Source of the DNA: Chloroflexota bacterium
GTDB taxonomy: Bacteria > Chloroflexota > Dehalococcoidia > Tepidiformales > Tepidiformaceae
NCBI GenBank assembly: GCA_016191435.1
Contig: JACPOQ010000022.1
Span: 62,001-126,000 of the forward strand
Direction of reading: 5' to 3'
DNA length: 64,000 bases
Shown: positions 39,533-48,807 of the stretch, piece after piece
How positions within the stretch are numbered: position 1 is the first letter of the stretch
How the letters are laid out: every line of letters starts with the position of its first letter
Translations under genes and position numbers: made by a program
Notes under the pieces: model-generated
The model's input: the letters and a program-made list of their open reading frames with translations, nothing else
What the model was told of the DNA's origin: nothing
Database searches by the model: none

Positions 39533-41971
39533 TCACTCGGCATGCGGCGATCCCTCCATGGCACGGACAGCCGCACCCATGCTATCGAGCGCGACGGCGA
39601 CGGCGTGAAATACGGTCCCTTCCGGGTAACCGAACGTGCCCTCATGCTCTCCGGCGGGGATGCCGGTGAGGACCTCGATGCCCTGGCCGATGGTTTCGAT
39701 GGGCCAGATATGGAACTCGCCACGGCGTACTGCATCGATGATCTCGGGCACCAGGGTGAGGTCCACAACGTTCGTGAGGGGGATGATGACGCCCTGGGTG
39801 CCAGTCAGGCCGCGCTGCTTGCAGACGTCGTAGAAGCCCTCGATTTTCTGGGTGACTCCGCCGACAGCCTGGATCCGACCGAACTGATCGACCGATCCGG
39901 TCGCGGCGACGTCCTGGCGGATGGGGAGGCCGGCAAGCGAGCAGAGGATCACGTACAGCTCGGCAGAGGAGGCGCTGTCCCCTTCGACGTCGTCATAGCT
40001 CTGTTCGAAGGTGAGGCTGGCCGTGAACGCCAGCTGCCGGCGGCGGCCGAACGCGCCGAGCAGGTACCCGTTCAGCACGAGCACTCCCTTGCTGTGGATG
40101 GCGCCGCTTCGCTCGACCTCGCGTTCGATATCGATGACGCCGCGGCGACCCACGCCGGTGCGGCAACTGATGCGCATCGGCACGCCGAAAGCCTGCGTCC
40201 CGAGCTGGTAGACTGCCAGCCCGTTGATCTGGCCGACCACGCGCCCTTCGGTTTCGACCCGAAGCGTGCCATCGGCGATAAGGCGAAGGAGCCGATCTGG
40301 CACGAGGCTCGCACGCTCGCGGCGCGCATCGATGGCAGCGCGCACGTCCGTGCTGCCGACCTGCCCTGCACCAGCCTGCTTCGCGAGGTAGGCGGCCTCC
40401 TTACAGAGGTCCCCAATCGCGCCCATCTGGCTGGCGAGGCGATCCTGCCGCCCGGCCAGGCGCGCGCCGAAGTGCGCGACCTCGGCAAGGGCTTCGCGAT
40501 CGAAGGGCGCGAGGGCGCACTCATCGGCGACCCTGCGCACGAAGGCAGCGTAAGCGGCAAAGGCCAGCGGCCCTGCCGGCAGGTCTGGTTCGAATTCTGC
40601 CCTCACCTTGAACAACTGCCGCAATTCGGGGTCGATGAGGTCGAGGATGGCCACGGTCGTGGGCTCGGCGATGAGGATCACCCTCGCCGAAAAGGGGATG
40701 CCCTCCGGGACAAGGTTCGCCGACGGCAGTGGGACCATCAACTCGCCAACGCCCTCAATGCGGAGCTCGCCCGTCTTGAGCGTGCGCTTCAGCATGAGCC
40801 ACGAGCGAGGATCGCTGAGGAGGTCCTCGAGCCGAAGGATGATGTATCCGCCGTTCGCGCGATGGAGCGCGCCGGGGCGGACGCGGCTGAAATCGGTCAT
40901 CAGCGACCCGAAGCGTGCCTCGTAGTCGATCCTGCCGAGCAGGTTGAGGTAGGTGGGGTTGCGCTCCTCCACCACGGGGACCGCGGTCCCCTGGGAAACG
41001 AGGAGGTTCACTCCGTATCGCCGCAGCAGGGCTTCGCGTTCATCGGTGAGCTGCTGAACGACCTGGGCCGGCAGCTCCCGAAGCGAGGCCGGCGTGAGTT
41101 GCTTGAACCGGTCGATGTTGGCGAGCACGTCTTCGCGGACCGCCTCGAAGTGCGCGGCGAGGCCGTGTTGGCCGAAATCCGCAACAAGGTCATCCAGGAT
41201 ATGTCCGACGGTGAAGGTAGCAACATCGGCATCCATGGCCGCGACGGCATCGCGTGTGTCGCGCTCGATCTTGCGCAGCTCCTTCATCGCACCGGCGACG
41301 AGCGCTTCGACTTGCTGGCCACGCCGTTCGATTGCCTCGCGCAGGTCGGGCGGCAGGCCGTTGAGCACCTCGGGGGTGAGAGGGCGGCCGTCCTGGCCGA
41401 TGGGTATCGCGACGAACCCGATGGGTGTGATGTTGACGCCGAACCCAAGGAGCGAAGCTCCGCGTTGCATCTTTTCGAGGGCCGCCTCGCGGGCGCTGGT
41501 CATGGGCTCGAGGACCTGGCGGCTGCGCTCCTGGTAGCCTTCGCTTTCGAACGCCTGGGGCAACTCTTTGCGGCATGCGTCAATCAGGCGCGTCACGTCT
41601 CGCTGGAGTGCCGTGCCGAGGCCGGCCGGCAGCGACGCGGCCTTTGGGTGCACAGGCTCCGCGAAGTTATGGACGTAGATCCAGTCCTTCGCGGGCGCGT
41701 GAGCCGTCGCGAAGCGGCCGATCAGGTCTCTCGCGGCGCTGGAGCGGCCGGAATTGGGGAGGCCGGAAATCACGATGTTGTAGCCGTCCGCATCCATCCC
41801 GAGGCCAAAGGTGATCGCCGCGCAGGCGCGTTCCTGCCCGGCGATGCTTGTGAGCGGGGCGATGGCCATGGACGTTGGCGGGAATGAATCGGCCGGAAAG
41901 CGCGAACGGAGGCGTTCGGGCGGGAGTTCGGCGACCGCCGCGGCGGCGCTCCCAAACGTCGGGTCGGACAT
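39533..41971 (-). CDS. Lon-family ATP-dependent protease (Lon_2/LonB-like)
   Basis: The 812-residue protein has an N-terminal AAA-type region with Walker A-like GLPNSGRS near residue 67, a long helical insertion, an AAA core with GGYIILRLEDLLSDPRSW, and a C-terminal Lon protease domain. The catalytic Ser lies in VEGDSASSAE and Lys in GGVTQKIEGFYDVC. It belongs to the group without a Lon N-domain that degrades damaged or specific proteins. GAGGAGG precedes ATG 41971 by nine bases; a frame to 42016 adds 15 residues without support. Walker A uses Ser-Gly-Arg-Ser in place of Lys-Thr, as is normal in this family. It lies between stress-protein and P-type ATPase genes. Confidence 0.9.
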   Translation of the reverse strand: MSDPTFGSAAAAVAELPPERLRSRFPADSFPPTSMAIAPLTSIAGQERACAAITFGLGMDADGYNIVISGLPNSGRSSAARDLIGRFATAHAPAKDWIYVHNFAEPVHPKAASLPAGLGTALQRDVTRLIDACRKELPQAFESEGYQERSRQVLEPMTSAREAALEKMQRGASLLGFGVNITPIGFVAIPIGQDGRPLTPEVLNGLPPDLREAIERRGQQVEALVAGAMKELRKIERDTRDAVAAMDADVATFTVGHILDDLVADFGQHGLAAHFEAVREDVLANIDRFKQLTPASLRELPAQVVQQLTDEREALLRRYGVNLLVSQGTAVPVVEERNPTYLNLLGRIDYEARFGSLMTDFSRVRPGALHRANGGYIILRLEDLLSDPRSWLMLKRTLKTGELRIEGVGELMVPLPSANLVPEGIPFSARVILIAEPTTVAILDLIDPELRQLFKVRAEFEPDLPAGPLAFAAYAAFVRRVADECALAPFDREALAEVAHFGARLAGRQDRLASQMGAIGDLCKEAAYLAKQAGAGQVGSTDVRAAIDARRERASLVPDRLLRLIADGTLRVETEGRVVGQINGLAVYQLGTQAFGVPMRISCRTGVGRRGVIDIEREVERSGAIHSKGVLVLNGYLLGAFGRRRQLAFTASLTFEQSYDDVEGDSASSAELYVILCSLAGLPIRQDVAATGSVDQFGRIQAVGGVTQKIEGFYDVCKQRGLTGTQGVIIPLTNVVDLTLVPEIIDAVRRGEFHIWPIETIGQGIEVLTGIPAGEHEGTFGYPEGTVFHAVAVALDSMGAAVRAMEGSPHAE

Positions 41972-42064
41972 TCGAACATTCCTCCTCGCTCGAACCGCGC
42001 CGGCGCCGGCGGGCATCCGTTACCAGCGTGCACGACTTCCGTGACTCGTATCACGTCCGTCCGG

Positions 42065-44773
42065 TCATGTTTTCGCGAGCCCGTCGGCCCCGTTGGAGCC
42101 GGGCGCTTGCGAGGTCGATGGCCGTGCCGGCGGTTCCCGCGGCGTGCCAGGTGGCACGCCGGGATCGCGAGAGACAATGCGCCGAATCTGATCCACGGCG
42201 ATGAAGACGGTGGCGGCCAGGGGCACCGCGAGAAGCCACTGCGGGGCGACCGCGTTCATCGAGAAGACGTGGTTGATCCCGGGCACATAGACGAGGACGG
42301 CGGCCAGCCCGAGTTCGAACGTGAGACTGAAGGGCACGAGCCGGTTGCCGCGCAGCGACAGGCGCCGGGCCAGGCTGCCATCTCGCTGTGCGAAGAGACA
42401 CCCCACCTGGCCCCCTACGATGCCGAGAAAGGTCACGGTCGCCGCCTGGTGGGAGATTTGTTGGAAGGGCCCAAATGAGTCGCCGACTCGCCAACCGTGG
42501 GCGAGGTAGAAGGCGAAGAAGCCGGCGAGCCCCAGGGCCGCCTCCACAACGCCATAGAAAAGGAATGTCCGGAGGCCCAGGGCGGGAGTGAGCAAGGGGT
42601 GCGACGACGATTCTGGCGCTGTTTCCATCATGTCCGGCGATGCTGGTTCGGCGCCGAGGGCGAGCGCAGGCAGAAGGTCGGTGCCGACATCAACGGCGAG
42701 CGCCTGGATCACGGCGAGCGGCAGCGGTACGGGTAAGAAGATGTAGACCACGAAGGGCGCCATCTCGGCAACGTTGCTGGTGAAGACGTAGCTGATGAAC
42801 CGGCGGATGTTCGCGCGGATCGAGCGGCCCTCCTCGATGGCAGCCACGATCGTCGCGAAGTTGTCGTCGGCAAGGACGATGTCCGCCGCCTGCTTCGCCA
42901 CCTCGGTGCCGCGTAGCCCCATCGCCACGCCGACATCGGCGGCGCGAAGGGCGGGCGCATCATTGATCCCGTCGCCAGTGACGACGACTACTTCACCGGC
43001 AGCCTGGAGCGCCCGCACGATACGCAACTTCTGCTGGGGATCGACTCGCGCAACCACGACGTTGCGGCTGAGGAATTCGCGCAGGGCGGCATCGGACATG
43101 GCGTCGACTTCATCTCCTCGCACGAGCGGGATATCGTCGTCCGCGAGGTGAATGGCGCGCGCGACTGCGCGCGCGGTGTCGGGGTGATCGCCGGTTAACA
43201 TGACGACGCGTACGCCTGCCTTGCGGCAGGCAGCGATCGCCGCGGGCACACGTTGGCGCGGAGGGTCCGCGAATCGCACGAGCGCGAGCGCGAACGGAGA
43301 CCCTTCCTCAGCCGTGGCGAGCAGAAGCACGCGGTCCCCGCGGCCGGTGGCTTCGTCGACGCCCCGGGCTAGGTCCGGCGGCAGCGCCGTCTCTCCCGTC
43401 AGCGGCAGGACAGCCTCGGGAGCGCCCTTCACGCAGACACGGCGCAGGCCGCCAACGCTGCATGTCACCGACATGTACCGCGTGCGGGCATCGAACGGGA
43501 TGCTTTGCAGCCGCGGGTGCGCTTGGCGGGTGGCGGCGGGGTCCAGTGATTGGGCCGCGGCCCACCGCCAGAGGGCCACGTCGAGCGGGTCGCCTGTAAC
43601 CGCTCCGTTCTGCGTCACGGCATCGTTACAGAGCACGGCCGCCAGCAGGATGTCCGGGTTGGGGGCAGATTCACCGCCCGCGGTCATCACGCCGGTCACG
43701 GTGAGTGCGTTTTCAGTCAGGGTGCCGGTTTTATCCGAACAGATGACGGTCACTGAGCCGACCACTTCCACTGCAGAGAGGCGCCGCACCGCCGCGCCGC
43801 GCACCGCCATTCGGCTGGCGCCAATCGCCAGTGACACGCTCAGCGTCGGGAGGAGGCCCTCGGGGACGAGAGCGACGATGACTCCCGTGCCGAAGGTGAG
43901 AGCGGCCACGAATGTGGTCGGGGTGAATGCCGCGACCAGTCCGAGCGTGGCCGCGCCGGAGAGCACGGCGACGGCGCCAGTCAGGCGCGACAGGGCGGCT
44001 ACCTGGCGTTCGAGAATCGATGCCGTCCGGTGAACGTCCTGAACCAGGCCCGCCACTGCGCCAATGCTGCTGGAACGGCCTGTCGCGTAGACGACGGCGG
44101 TGCCCATGCCGCCGACAACGCCGGCGCCGGCGGGCAGCAGGCTGGGGACGTCGCTCATCTGGAGCTTGCCGGGCGGCACCAGCGAGGGCTCGTGCGAGCG
44201 CTCAGCCGGGGTGGTCTCGCCGGTGAGCATGGACAGGTCGACGGAGAGATTCTCGCTGTGGAGAAGGACGCAATCGGCCGGGACGATCTCGCCGGGCGCA
44301 AGGAGGACGACATCGCCCGGCACGAGCATGACCGCCTTCAGCGTCTCGGTCAGGCCGCCGCGCACGACGCGCGCCTCGACGGCGACTCGCCGCATGAGGC
44401 TCGCCACGACCTGCTCGGCGCGGTATTCCTGGACGAACGCGAACACGCCGTTCACGACGACGACAGCGACGATGGCGCCGCCCAGTTCGGGTATACGAGC
44501 GGCAAAAGCGAGCCCCGCAGCGAACCAGAGCAGCAGGGCGAGCGTGTGCGTGAATTGCGCCGCGAACGCACGGGCCGGGTGCGACGCCGTCGGGCGCACC
44601 GGCTCGTTCAGGCCCGCAGCGAGCAGCCGCGATGCTGCCGCTTCCGTGGACAGGCCGTCCAGCGAAGAGCCGAGCATCGTTAGTCTTGCGCCGGGCGCCG
44701 CCGCCGCGAGCGGGCGCGGATCAACGGGGGGCTGGGCCCGGGTGCCGGAGGTCTTGGGCGGCCGTGGTGCCAT
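42065..44773 (-). CDS. Cation-translocating P-type ATPase (P2 type)
   Basis: The 902-residue pump has all core motifs: actuator MLTGETTP, phosphorylation DKTGTLTENAL, nucleotide domain KGAPEAV, hinge TGDGINDAPAL, and the ion-site helix VALVPEGLLPTLSVSL. The N-terminal cation ATPase domain GLSTEAAASRLLAAGLNEP precedes helix 1 and six helices close the C-terminus. The group covers calcium and other P2A/P2C-like bacterial pumps; the transported ion is not certain. I chose ATG 44773 (GGGAG upstream); ATG 44677 is a shorter alternative and a frame to 44896 is unlikely. The C-terminal 30 residues are Pro/Ser-rich. A related pump with universal stress proteins is part of hypoxic responses in mycobacteria. 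Confidence 0.92.
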   Translation of the reverse strand: MAPRPPKTSGTRAQPPVDPRPLAAAAPGARLTMLGSSLDGLSTEAAASRLLAAGLNEPVRPTASHPARAFAAQFTHTLALLLWFAAGLAFAARIPELGGAIVAVVVVNGVFAFVQEYRAEQVVASLMRRVAVEARVVRGGLTETLKAVMLVPGDVVLLAPGEIVPADCVLLHSENLSVDLSMLTGETTPAERSHEPSLVPPGKLQMSDVPSLLPAGAGVVGGMGTAVVYATGRSSSIGAVAGLVQDVHRTASILERQVAALSRLTGAVAVLSGAATLGLVAAFTPTTFVAALTFGTGVIVALVPEGLLPTLSVSLAIGASRMAVRGAAVRRLSAVEVVGSVTVICSDKTGTLTENALTVTGVMTAGGESAPNPDILLAAVLCNDAVTQNGAVTGDPLDVALWRWAAAQSLDPAATRQAHPRLQSIPFDARTRYMSVTCSVGGLRRVCVKGAPEAVLPLTGETALPPDLARGVDEATGRGDRVLLLATAEEGSPFALALVRFADPPRQRVPAAIAACRKAGVRVVMLTGDHPDTARAVARAIHLADDDIPLVRGDEVDAMSDAALREFLSRNVVVARVDPQQKLRIVRALQAAGEVVVVTGDGINDAPALRAADVGVAMGLRGTEVAKQAADIVLADDNFATIVAAIEEGRSIRANIRRFISYVFTSNVAEMAPFVVYIFLPVPLPLAVIQALAVDVGTDLLPALALGAEPASPDMMETAPESSSHPLLTPALGLRTFLFYGVVEAALGLAGFFAFYLAHGWRVGDSFGPFQQISHQAATVTFLGIVGGQVGCLFAQRDGSLARRLSLRGNRLVPFSLTFELGLAAVLVYVPGINHVFSMNAVAPQWLLAVPLAATVFIAVDQIRRIVSRDPGVPPGTPREPPARPSTSQAPGSNGADGLAKT

Positions 44774-45059
44774 GTGCGCAGAACTCCCGACAGGCGCCGC
44801 TCCGGCTCCAGGTAACACGAGGCGAAGCATCCGGGGCGCGGAGCCCGGGTGCCGATGAAGGACCGCTACAGCCCGAAGCTTACGGGATCCGCACATGGGG
44901 GTGGTGCCGGTGGGGTGCGCCGGACCATCTGCGTGAACTCAGCCGACACGTGGCCCTCAAAACCGGTACAGATGGACCTGCCGGGGCGCGAGCAGTCGGC
45001 CAACGATGGTGGCGCGGCACCTATCCGCGCCGGATGGCAGCAAACGGAGGCAACGAGGT

Positions 45060-45212
45060 ATGGGCTGGCCGTTTTCCGTGATTCTCGGTGCAACCGCGGT
45101 GCTGGTTGCGACTATTATCAGGGCCGGCCGGTGGGGCGGCGCTGATGGCCGCGGGCACGCCGGCCGCACCGCACGCCGCGATTCCACGGGGCGTGGTGGG
45201 TTAGCCGCCTGA
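45060..45212 (+). CDS. Small single-helix membrane protein
   Basis: A 50-residue frame starts at ATG 45060 with GGAGG and GAGG upstream and codes GWPFSVILGATAVLVATIIRA, a clean membrane helix, followed by a Gly/Arg-rich tail. It lies in the 504-base gap between the divergent P-type ATPase and cupin genes. Small membrane peptides beside P-type pumps often regulate them, which would be worth testing. Apart from this frame I see no gene in 44774-45277. Confidence 0.4.
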   Translation: MGWPFSVILGATAVLVATIIRAGRWGGADGRGHAGRTARRDSTGRGGLAA

Positions 45213-45277
45213 TCGGCGGTTTAGGCAGCCGGGATCGGCTGTCCAAACCGTCTTCGAGGACTTCATGGAGGAACGCG

Positions 45278-45616
45278 TTGGCCAGTCTTCGCCCGGTCCC
45301 GGTTGGGAGCTACGAACTGCTGCAAGACTTCGAATGCCGCGATGCCAGCATCCGCGTCCTGCGGCTGGCTGATGTTTCGAACATCGAGCCTCACGTCCAC
45401 CACCAGTCGCGCCAGGTTTACGTGGCGCTGGAAGGCGCGTCGATCATCGACATCGACGGCACCGAGACGGAGCTGTTGCCGTATGCCGCCCTCGAGGTGC
45501 CTCCGGGACGATTGCATTCGGCGCGCCCCGCGGCCGGGTCGGCAACGCTGATGAACATCTCCGTCCCTCCTCTCGAGGCGGACGACCAGATACGCGTCGC
45601 GACGTCCCGGCCGTAG
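45278..45616 (+). CDS. Single-domain cupin protein
   Basis: The 112-residue protein has the two cupin motifs in relaxed form: EPHVHHQSRQVYVALEG (metal ligands His-x-His and Glu/Gln) and EVPPGRLHSARPA (His). It should bind a divalent metal. Function cannot be given; small cupins act as sensors, isomerases or dioxygenases. The start is TTG 45278, with GGAGG six bases upstream; an ATG at 45265 is in another frame. It converges with the glycerophosphodiesterase gene. Confidence 0.78.
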   Translation: MASLRPVPVGSYELLQDFECRDASIRVLRLADVSNIEPHVHHQSRQVYVALEGASIIDIDGTETELLPYAALEVPPGRLHSARPAAGSATLMNISVPPLEADDQIRVATSRP

Positions 45617-45724
45617 CGCGAGGACCTGGGCCTACCCGGCGCGGCTACAGGCACTGGCGGCCAGGCAGGCGTACCATCGCACCGCCGAGACTCCGGGCGC
45701 CAGCCCGCGATTGAACACGGTCTG

Positions 45725-45744
45725 GCCGGCCCAGCCGGGCCGGC
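45725..45744. terminator. Bidirectional terminator hairpin
   Basis: GCCGGCCC at 45725-45732 pairs perfectly with GGGCCGGC at 45737-45744 around four bases. It lies between the convergent cupin and glycerophosphodiesterase genes, eight bases from the latter stop. No T-run follows. Confidence 0.55.
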
Positions 45745-45751
45745 GCGGGTG

Positions 45752-46459
45752 CTATCCCGGCGTGCCGCTCTGCCGATGGCAAGCGCGGCGGGCCTCGGCA
45801 GCGGCGGCCAGGAGCGCCAGGTTGTCGCTGATGAATCCATTGACGCCCCAGGAACGCAGCCGCTCAAGCGTCGCCGCATCGTTGACGGGCCAGCTCAGCA
45901 CAACGGGCGCGTGGCGGAGCAGGTGCTGGACGACGGCGGGCGTGAGGAGCCGCTGGTGTACGGCGACCGCGTGGCGGTCGTGCCAGGTAAGGCGAGCGAG
46001 CACCTCGGCGAGCATGCGCTTCTTCCCAACGCTGTGAATGACGCGGACGCCGGGGACGCCGCGAAAGTGCTCGAGCAGGTCCCAGTTCTGTGAGCAGACG
46101 GAATAGGGTGCGGCCGGAGCGTGCGTGCGCATAGCCTCGCGCACCTGGGCGGGAAAGGAGCGTTCGGCCGCTCGCTTGAGGTCGAGCATCAATTCGGTGG
46201 TAGGGCCGCACCTGGCAAGAACGTCTTCCAGGAGAAGGCGCGGCCGCCAGCCTGGTTCGAGTGACCAACGGTCCCAGAGAAGTGGCAGGGGGCCCATGGT
46301 CTTCGAGTGCCGAACCTCCAGCCGCCCGTGATAGCCGTGCACATCGACCTCGACCAGGTCCGCCCCGATGCGCTCCGCCTCCTGCAGGAGGAGTACGCTG
46401 TTGCCGGCCCGATGCGCGACAAGCAGCGGGTCGCCAGGCGGGGGGGTCCCTGGCCTCAT
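45752..46459 (-). CDS. Glycerophosphodiester phosphodiesterase family protein
   Basis: The 235-residue protein has the GDPD TIM-barrel motifs: LLVAHRAGN (catalytic His-Arg), ADLVEVDVHGYHG (metal Glu and Asp), RHSKTMG and LMLDLKR, closing with VNDAATLERLRSWGVNGFISDN. It hydrolyses glycerophosphodiesters or related lipid head groups to glycerol phosphate. No signal peptide is present. ATG 46459 overlaps the stop of the upstream PAP2 gene (ATGA), so the two lipid-phosphate enzymes are made together. The frame reaching 46678 is a shadow of the PAP2 gene. Confidence 0.88.
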   Translation of the reverse strand: MRPGTPPPGDPLLVAHRAGNSVLLLQEAERIGADLVEVDVHGYHGRLEVRHSKTMGPLPLLWDRWSLEPGWRPRLLLEDVLARCGPTTELMLDLKRAAERSFPAQVREAMRTHAPAAPYSVCSQNWDLLEHFRGVPGVRVIHSVGKKRMLAEVLARLTWHDRHAVAVHQRLLTPAVVQHLLRHAPVVLSWPVNDAATLERLRSWGVNGFISDNLALLAAAAEARRACHRQSGTPG

Positions 46460-47289
46460 CTCACGCCCCGCGGTGGCGGGTGGAGGGCGCGATAGGGGAG
46501 TTCGTCTGCGACTGCTCGCGGCTGCTGCCAGCGCCGGAGATAGCTGGCCGCGATCAGCGCGGCGAGGGCGATGATGACGCCCGCGACGCCATCGATGATG
46601 TAGTGATTCGCCGTCGCGACGATGGCGATGGCCATGAACACGGGCAGTACCAGGCCCGCGATCCTGAAGAACCTCCACTCGGCAAACCTGAAGAGCGCGA
46701 TGCCCACGAGCAGGTCCCAGCCGAGGTGGAGGCTCGGCATCGCCGCGTACTGGTTTACGAAGAACGGCGGCTGCAGTACGCGATAGGCGTGGGACCTTTC
46801 GGTAACCGTGTCAATGAGGTCGATATCCATAAGACGCGGCGGAGCGACGGGGAAGACCGCGAAAATAGCCAGCCCGATCGCGCCTGAGATGAGGAACGCA
46901 TCCCGGATGAGGAGGTAGTGATCGTGTTGCTTCCACACCAGCCAGGATGCGACGCCGGCGATCACCGGCCAGTGCCCCCAGATGTAGACCCAGTTCATCA
47001 GGGTGATTAATTGATCATTGTCGGCGATGAGATCCTGCAGGCGCCGTTCGTGGTAGAGGCCGAGCCATCGCTCGAAACGAATGAGGTAGTCAGCGTTTTG
47101 GCGGGCGCGATCAACAAGGCTTTCGGTGAATCCCCTCACGCCGAAGTAGAGGACGAAGGCAGCGACGGCGATGACGATCTCGCGCGCGACGCCGCGTTCC
47201 CAGAGCGCCGGATGATCGCGCCTCCCGGGGCGAGCCTGATCCAGGCGTTGGGCAGCCGGCCCACTCTCCGGATCTTTCGTGTGGTGCAT
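46456..47289 (-). CDS. Aur1-type PAP2-family membrane protein
   Basis: The 277-residue protein has about six membrane helices and the PAP2_3/Aur1-like motifs FPVAPPRLM, MPSLHLGWDL and TANHYIIDGVAG, holding two catalytic His and Asp. Aur1/Ipt1-type members move a phospho-head group between lipids or act as lipid phosphatases. The N-terminal 35 residues are charged and probably cytoplasmic. It is encoded with the glycerophosphodiesterase, so both may remodel polar lipids. ATG 47289 is the first start with a reasonable context; a GTG or later ATG cannot be excluded. Confidence 0.82.
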   Translation of the reverse strand: MHHTKDPESGPAAQRLDQARPGRRDHPALWERGVAREIVIAVAAFVLYFGVRGFTESLVDRARQNADYLIRFERWLGLYHERRLQDLIADNDQLITLMNWVYIWGHWPVIAGVASWLVWKQHDHYLLIRDAFLISGAIGLAIFAVFPVAPPRLMDIDLIDTVTERSHAYRVLQPPFFVNQYAAMPSLHLGWDLLVGIALFRFAEWRFFRIAGLVLPVFMAIAIVATANHYIIDGVAGVIIALAALIAASYLRRWQQPRAVADELPYRALHPPPRGVR

Positions 47290-47722
47290 TCCCGGGTCTC
47301 TCTTGCTTGCGGCGTGCCTCGCAGGTTCGGGTTGCAGGTCGTGGTTACCGTCGCGATCGCGTTTCGGGCGCGCCGCCGCCGTGGCGGCCGACCGGCCGCG
47401 AGATCGGGGCCACCGGGCCTGATGTCAGGCTGGGTGGTGACAGCCGTGGAGCCAACGGCCAACCGGGCTACGAGGCTGGTACCAGAAGGCCAGCGCGCGT
47501 ACCAAAGGTAAATGGCGCCCAGGATTCGCCGGGTCTGCGCGGCCAGGGCGCGCGCGCTGGCGCCGCTCTTCGACGGCGACGGGACGGCGGGGCCGGCAAT
47601 GCGGAAACACGCGGTTGATTTACAGGGCCAAATGGGATGCCGAGCGAGGTCCGTTCGGCCGCTTTCGGCTGCCGGCAGCGGATCGAGCATGGTGGCAATC
47701 AACGCTGCCAGGCGGTATCCGA
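47290..47722. other. Intergenic region without recognised gene
   Basis: These 433 bases separate the divergent PAP2 and ABM-domain genes. Frames in it are short, Arg/Ala/Pro-rich and look like GC-rich shadows. I see no convincing promoter, RNA gene or repeat, though both flanking operons must be transcribed outward from here. Confidence 0.5.
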
Positions 47723-48055
47723 ATGTACGCACGCGTGACGCACTTCGACATCGACACGGTGATCATCGGCATGTCCGATGCGGTCGCCCGGTTTGAAGCG
47801 CACGTCCTCCCCACACTCCGCGCGCAGCCGGGTTATTGCGGCGTGTGCGTCCTGCATAACGCCGAAGGCCGCGGCCTGCTGGTGTCCTACTGGGAGAGCG
47901 AGGAGAAGGCAGCGGATGCGGTGGCGAGCGGCTTCTACGACGAGCAGCTCCGGAAGTTCGTGACCTTCTATCGGCAGGCGCCGGAGCGGGAACAGTTCGA
48001 AGTCGCGCTGCTGGAAAGCCCGGCCAGCCTGGCGGCCGGCTCCGGGAGGCGATGA
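47723..48055 (+). CDS. ABM-domain (antibiotic biosynthesis monooxygenase-like) protein
   Basis: The 110-residue protein is a ferredoxin-like dimeric alpha/beta-barrel of ABM type: [11 protein letters not shown], then a helix [20 protein letters not shown], strands around [19 protein letters not shown] and a last strand FEVALLES. Members act as small oxygenases, haem-related enzymes or binding proteins. ATG 47723 starts the first strand; a longer frame from 47615 adds unrelated residues. Its stop overlaps the ABC ATPase start (ATGATGA), so it is coupled to an exporter and may modify or sense the exported compound. Confidence 0.75.
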   Translation: MYARVTHFDIDTVIIGMSDAVARFEAHVLPTLRAQPGYCGVCVLHNAEGRGLLVSYWESEEKAADAVASGFYDEQLRKFVTFYRQAPEREQFEVALLESPASLAAGSGRR

Positions 48056-48807
48056 TGACCACGCTGCAAGCCCAGCAGATCCGCCCGGCGCCTTCGGTCC
48101 AGGTGCGCGCGGTTCCCGCCGCGCCAATCATCGAGGCGAATAACGTGAGCAAAACCTACGATTCGGGGACGAGCGAGGTGGCGGCGCTGCGCGGGGTGTC
48201 GCTGGCCGTGCCGCCGGGCGAGATGGTCGCGATCATGGGCCCATCGGGTTGCGGCAAGACGACGTTGCTGAACTGCCTGAGTGGCCTGGACACCATCGAT
48301 GGTGGTGCGGTTGCGATCGATGGGACGGACATCACGACCATGTCCGACAGGGAGAAGACGAACTACCGGGCGCGCCGGATGGGGTTCGTGTTCCAGACGT
48401 ACAATCTTCTGCCCGTGCTCTCAGCCGTTGAGAACGTGGAGCTGCCCCTGGTGGTTTCGGGCGTTGATGCCCGCGACGCGCGGGAGCGGGCGATGCGCGC
48501 GCTCGCGCTGGTCGGATTGGACGACCGTGCGGAGCACTGGCCGGCGCAACTGAGCGGCGGCGAGCGCCAGCGCGTGACTATCGCCCGTGCGCTCGTGAAC
48601 GACCCGGCCATCGTGTGGGCCGATGAACCAACCGGGAACCTCGATTCCCAGATGGCCGAGGACGTGATGACGCTCATGGAACGGCTCAACGAGGAGCACG
48701 GCCAGACGTTTGTCATCGTCACGCACGACCCGGCAATCGGCCGCCGTTGTGACCGGATCGTGCGGATGCGTGACGGCCAGATCGTGGATGAGGAGCGGCC
48801 GGCGTGA
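48052..48807 (+). CDS. MacB/LolD-type ABC transporter ATPase
   Basis: The 251-residue ATPase shows Walker [11 protein letters not shown]-loop FQTYNLLP, signature LSGGERQR, Walker [12 protein letters not shown] and H-loop VTHD, the sequence class of MacB/LolD/FtsE-like ATPases that drive mechanotransmission exporters. A 25-residue N-terminal extension precedes the usual first strand [11 protein letters not shown]. It overlaps the ABM gene by four bases and the permease by four (GTGA), giving a coupled three-gene operon. Confidence 0.92.
   Translation: MMTTLQAQQIRPAPSVQVRAVPAAPIIEANNVSKTYDSGTSEVAALRGVSLAVPPGEMVAIMGPSGCGKTTLLNCLSGLDTIDGGAVAIDGTDITTMSDREKTNYRARRMGFVFQTYNLLPVLSAVENVELPLVVSGVDARDARERAMRALALVGLDDRAEHWPAQLSGGERQRVTIARALVNDPAIVWADEPTGNLDSQMAEDVMTLMERLNEEHGQTFVIVTHDPAIGRRCDRIVRMRDGQIVDEERPA

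Noticed and set aside
39389-41887. An 832-codon open frame on the plus strand opposite the Lon-type protease gene
   Set aside because: It has no protein-like motif, is full of Arg/Glu/Gly/Asp runs from GC-rich codon bias, and lies exactly antiparallel to a gene with clear catalytic residues.
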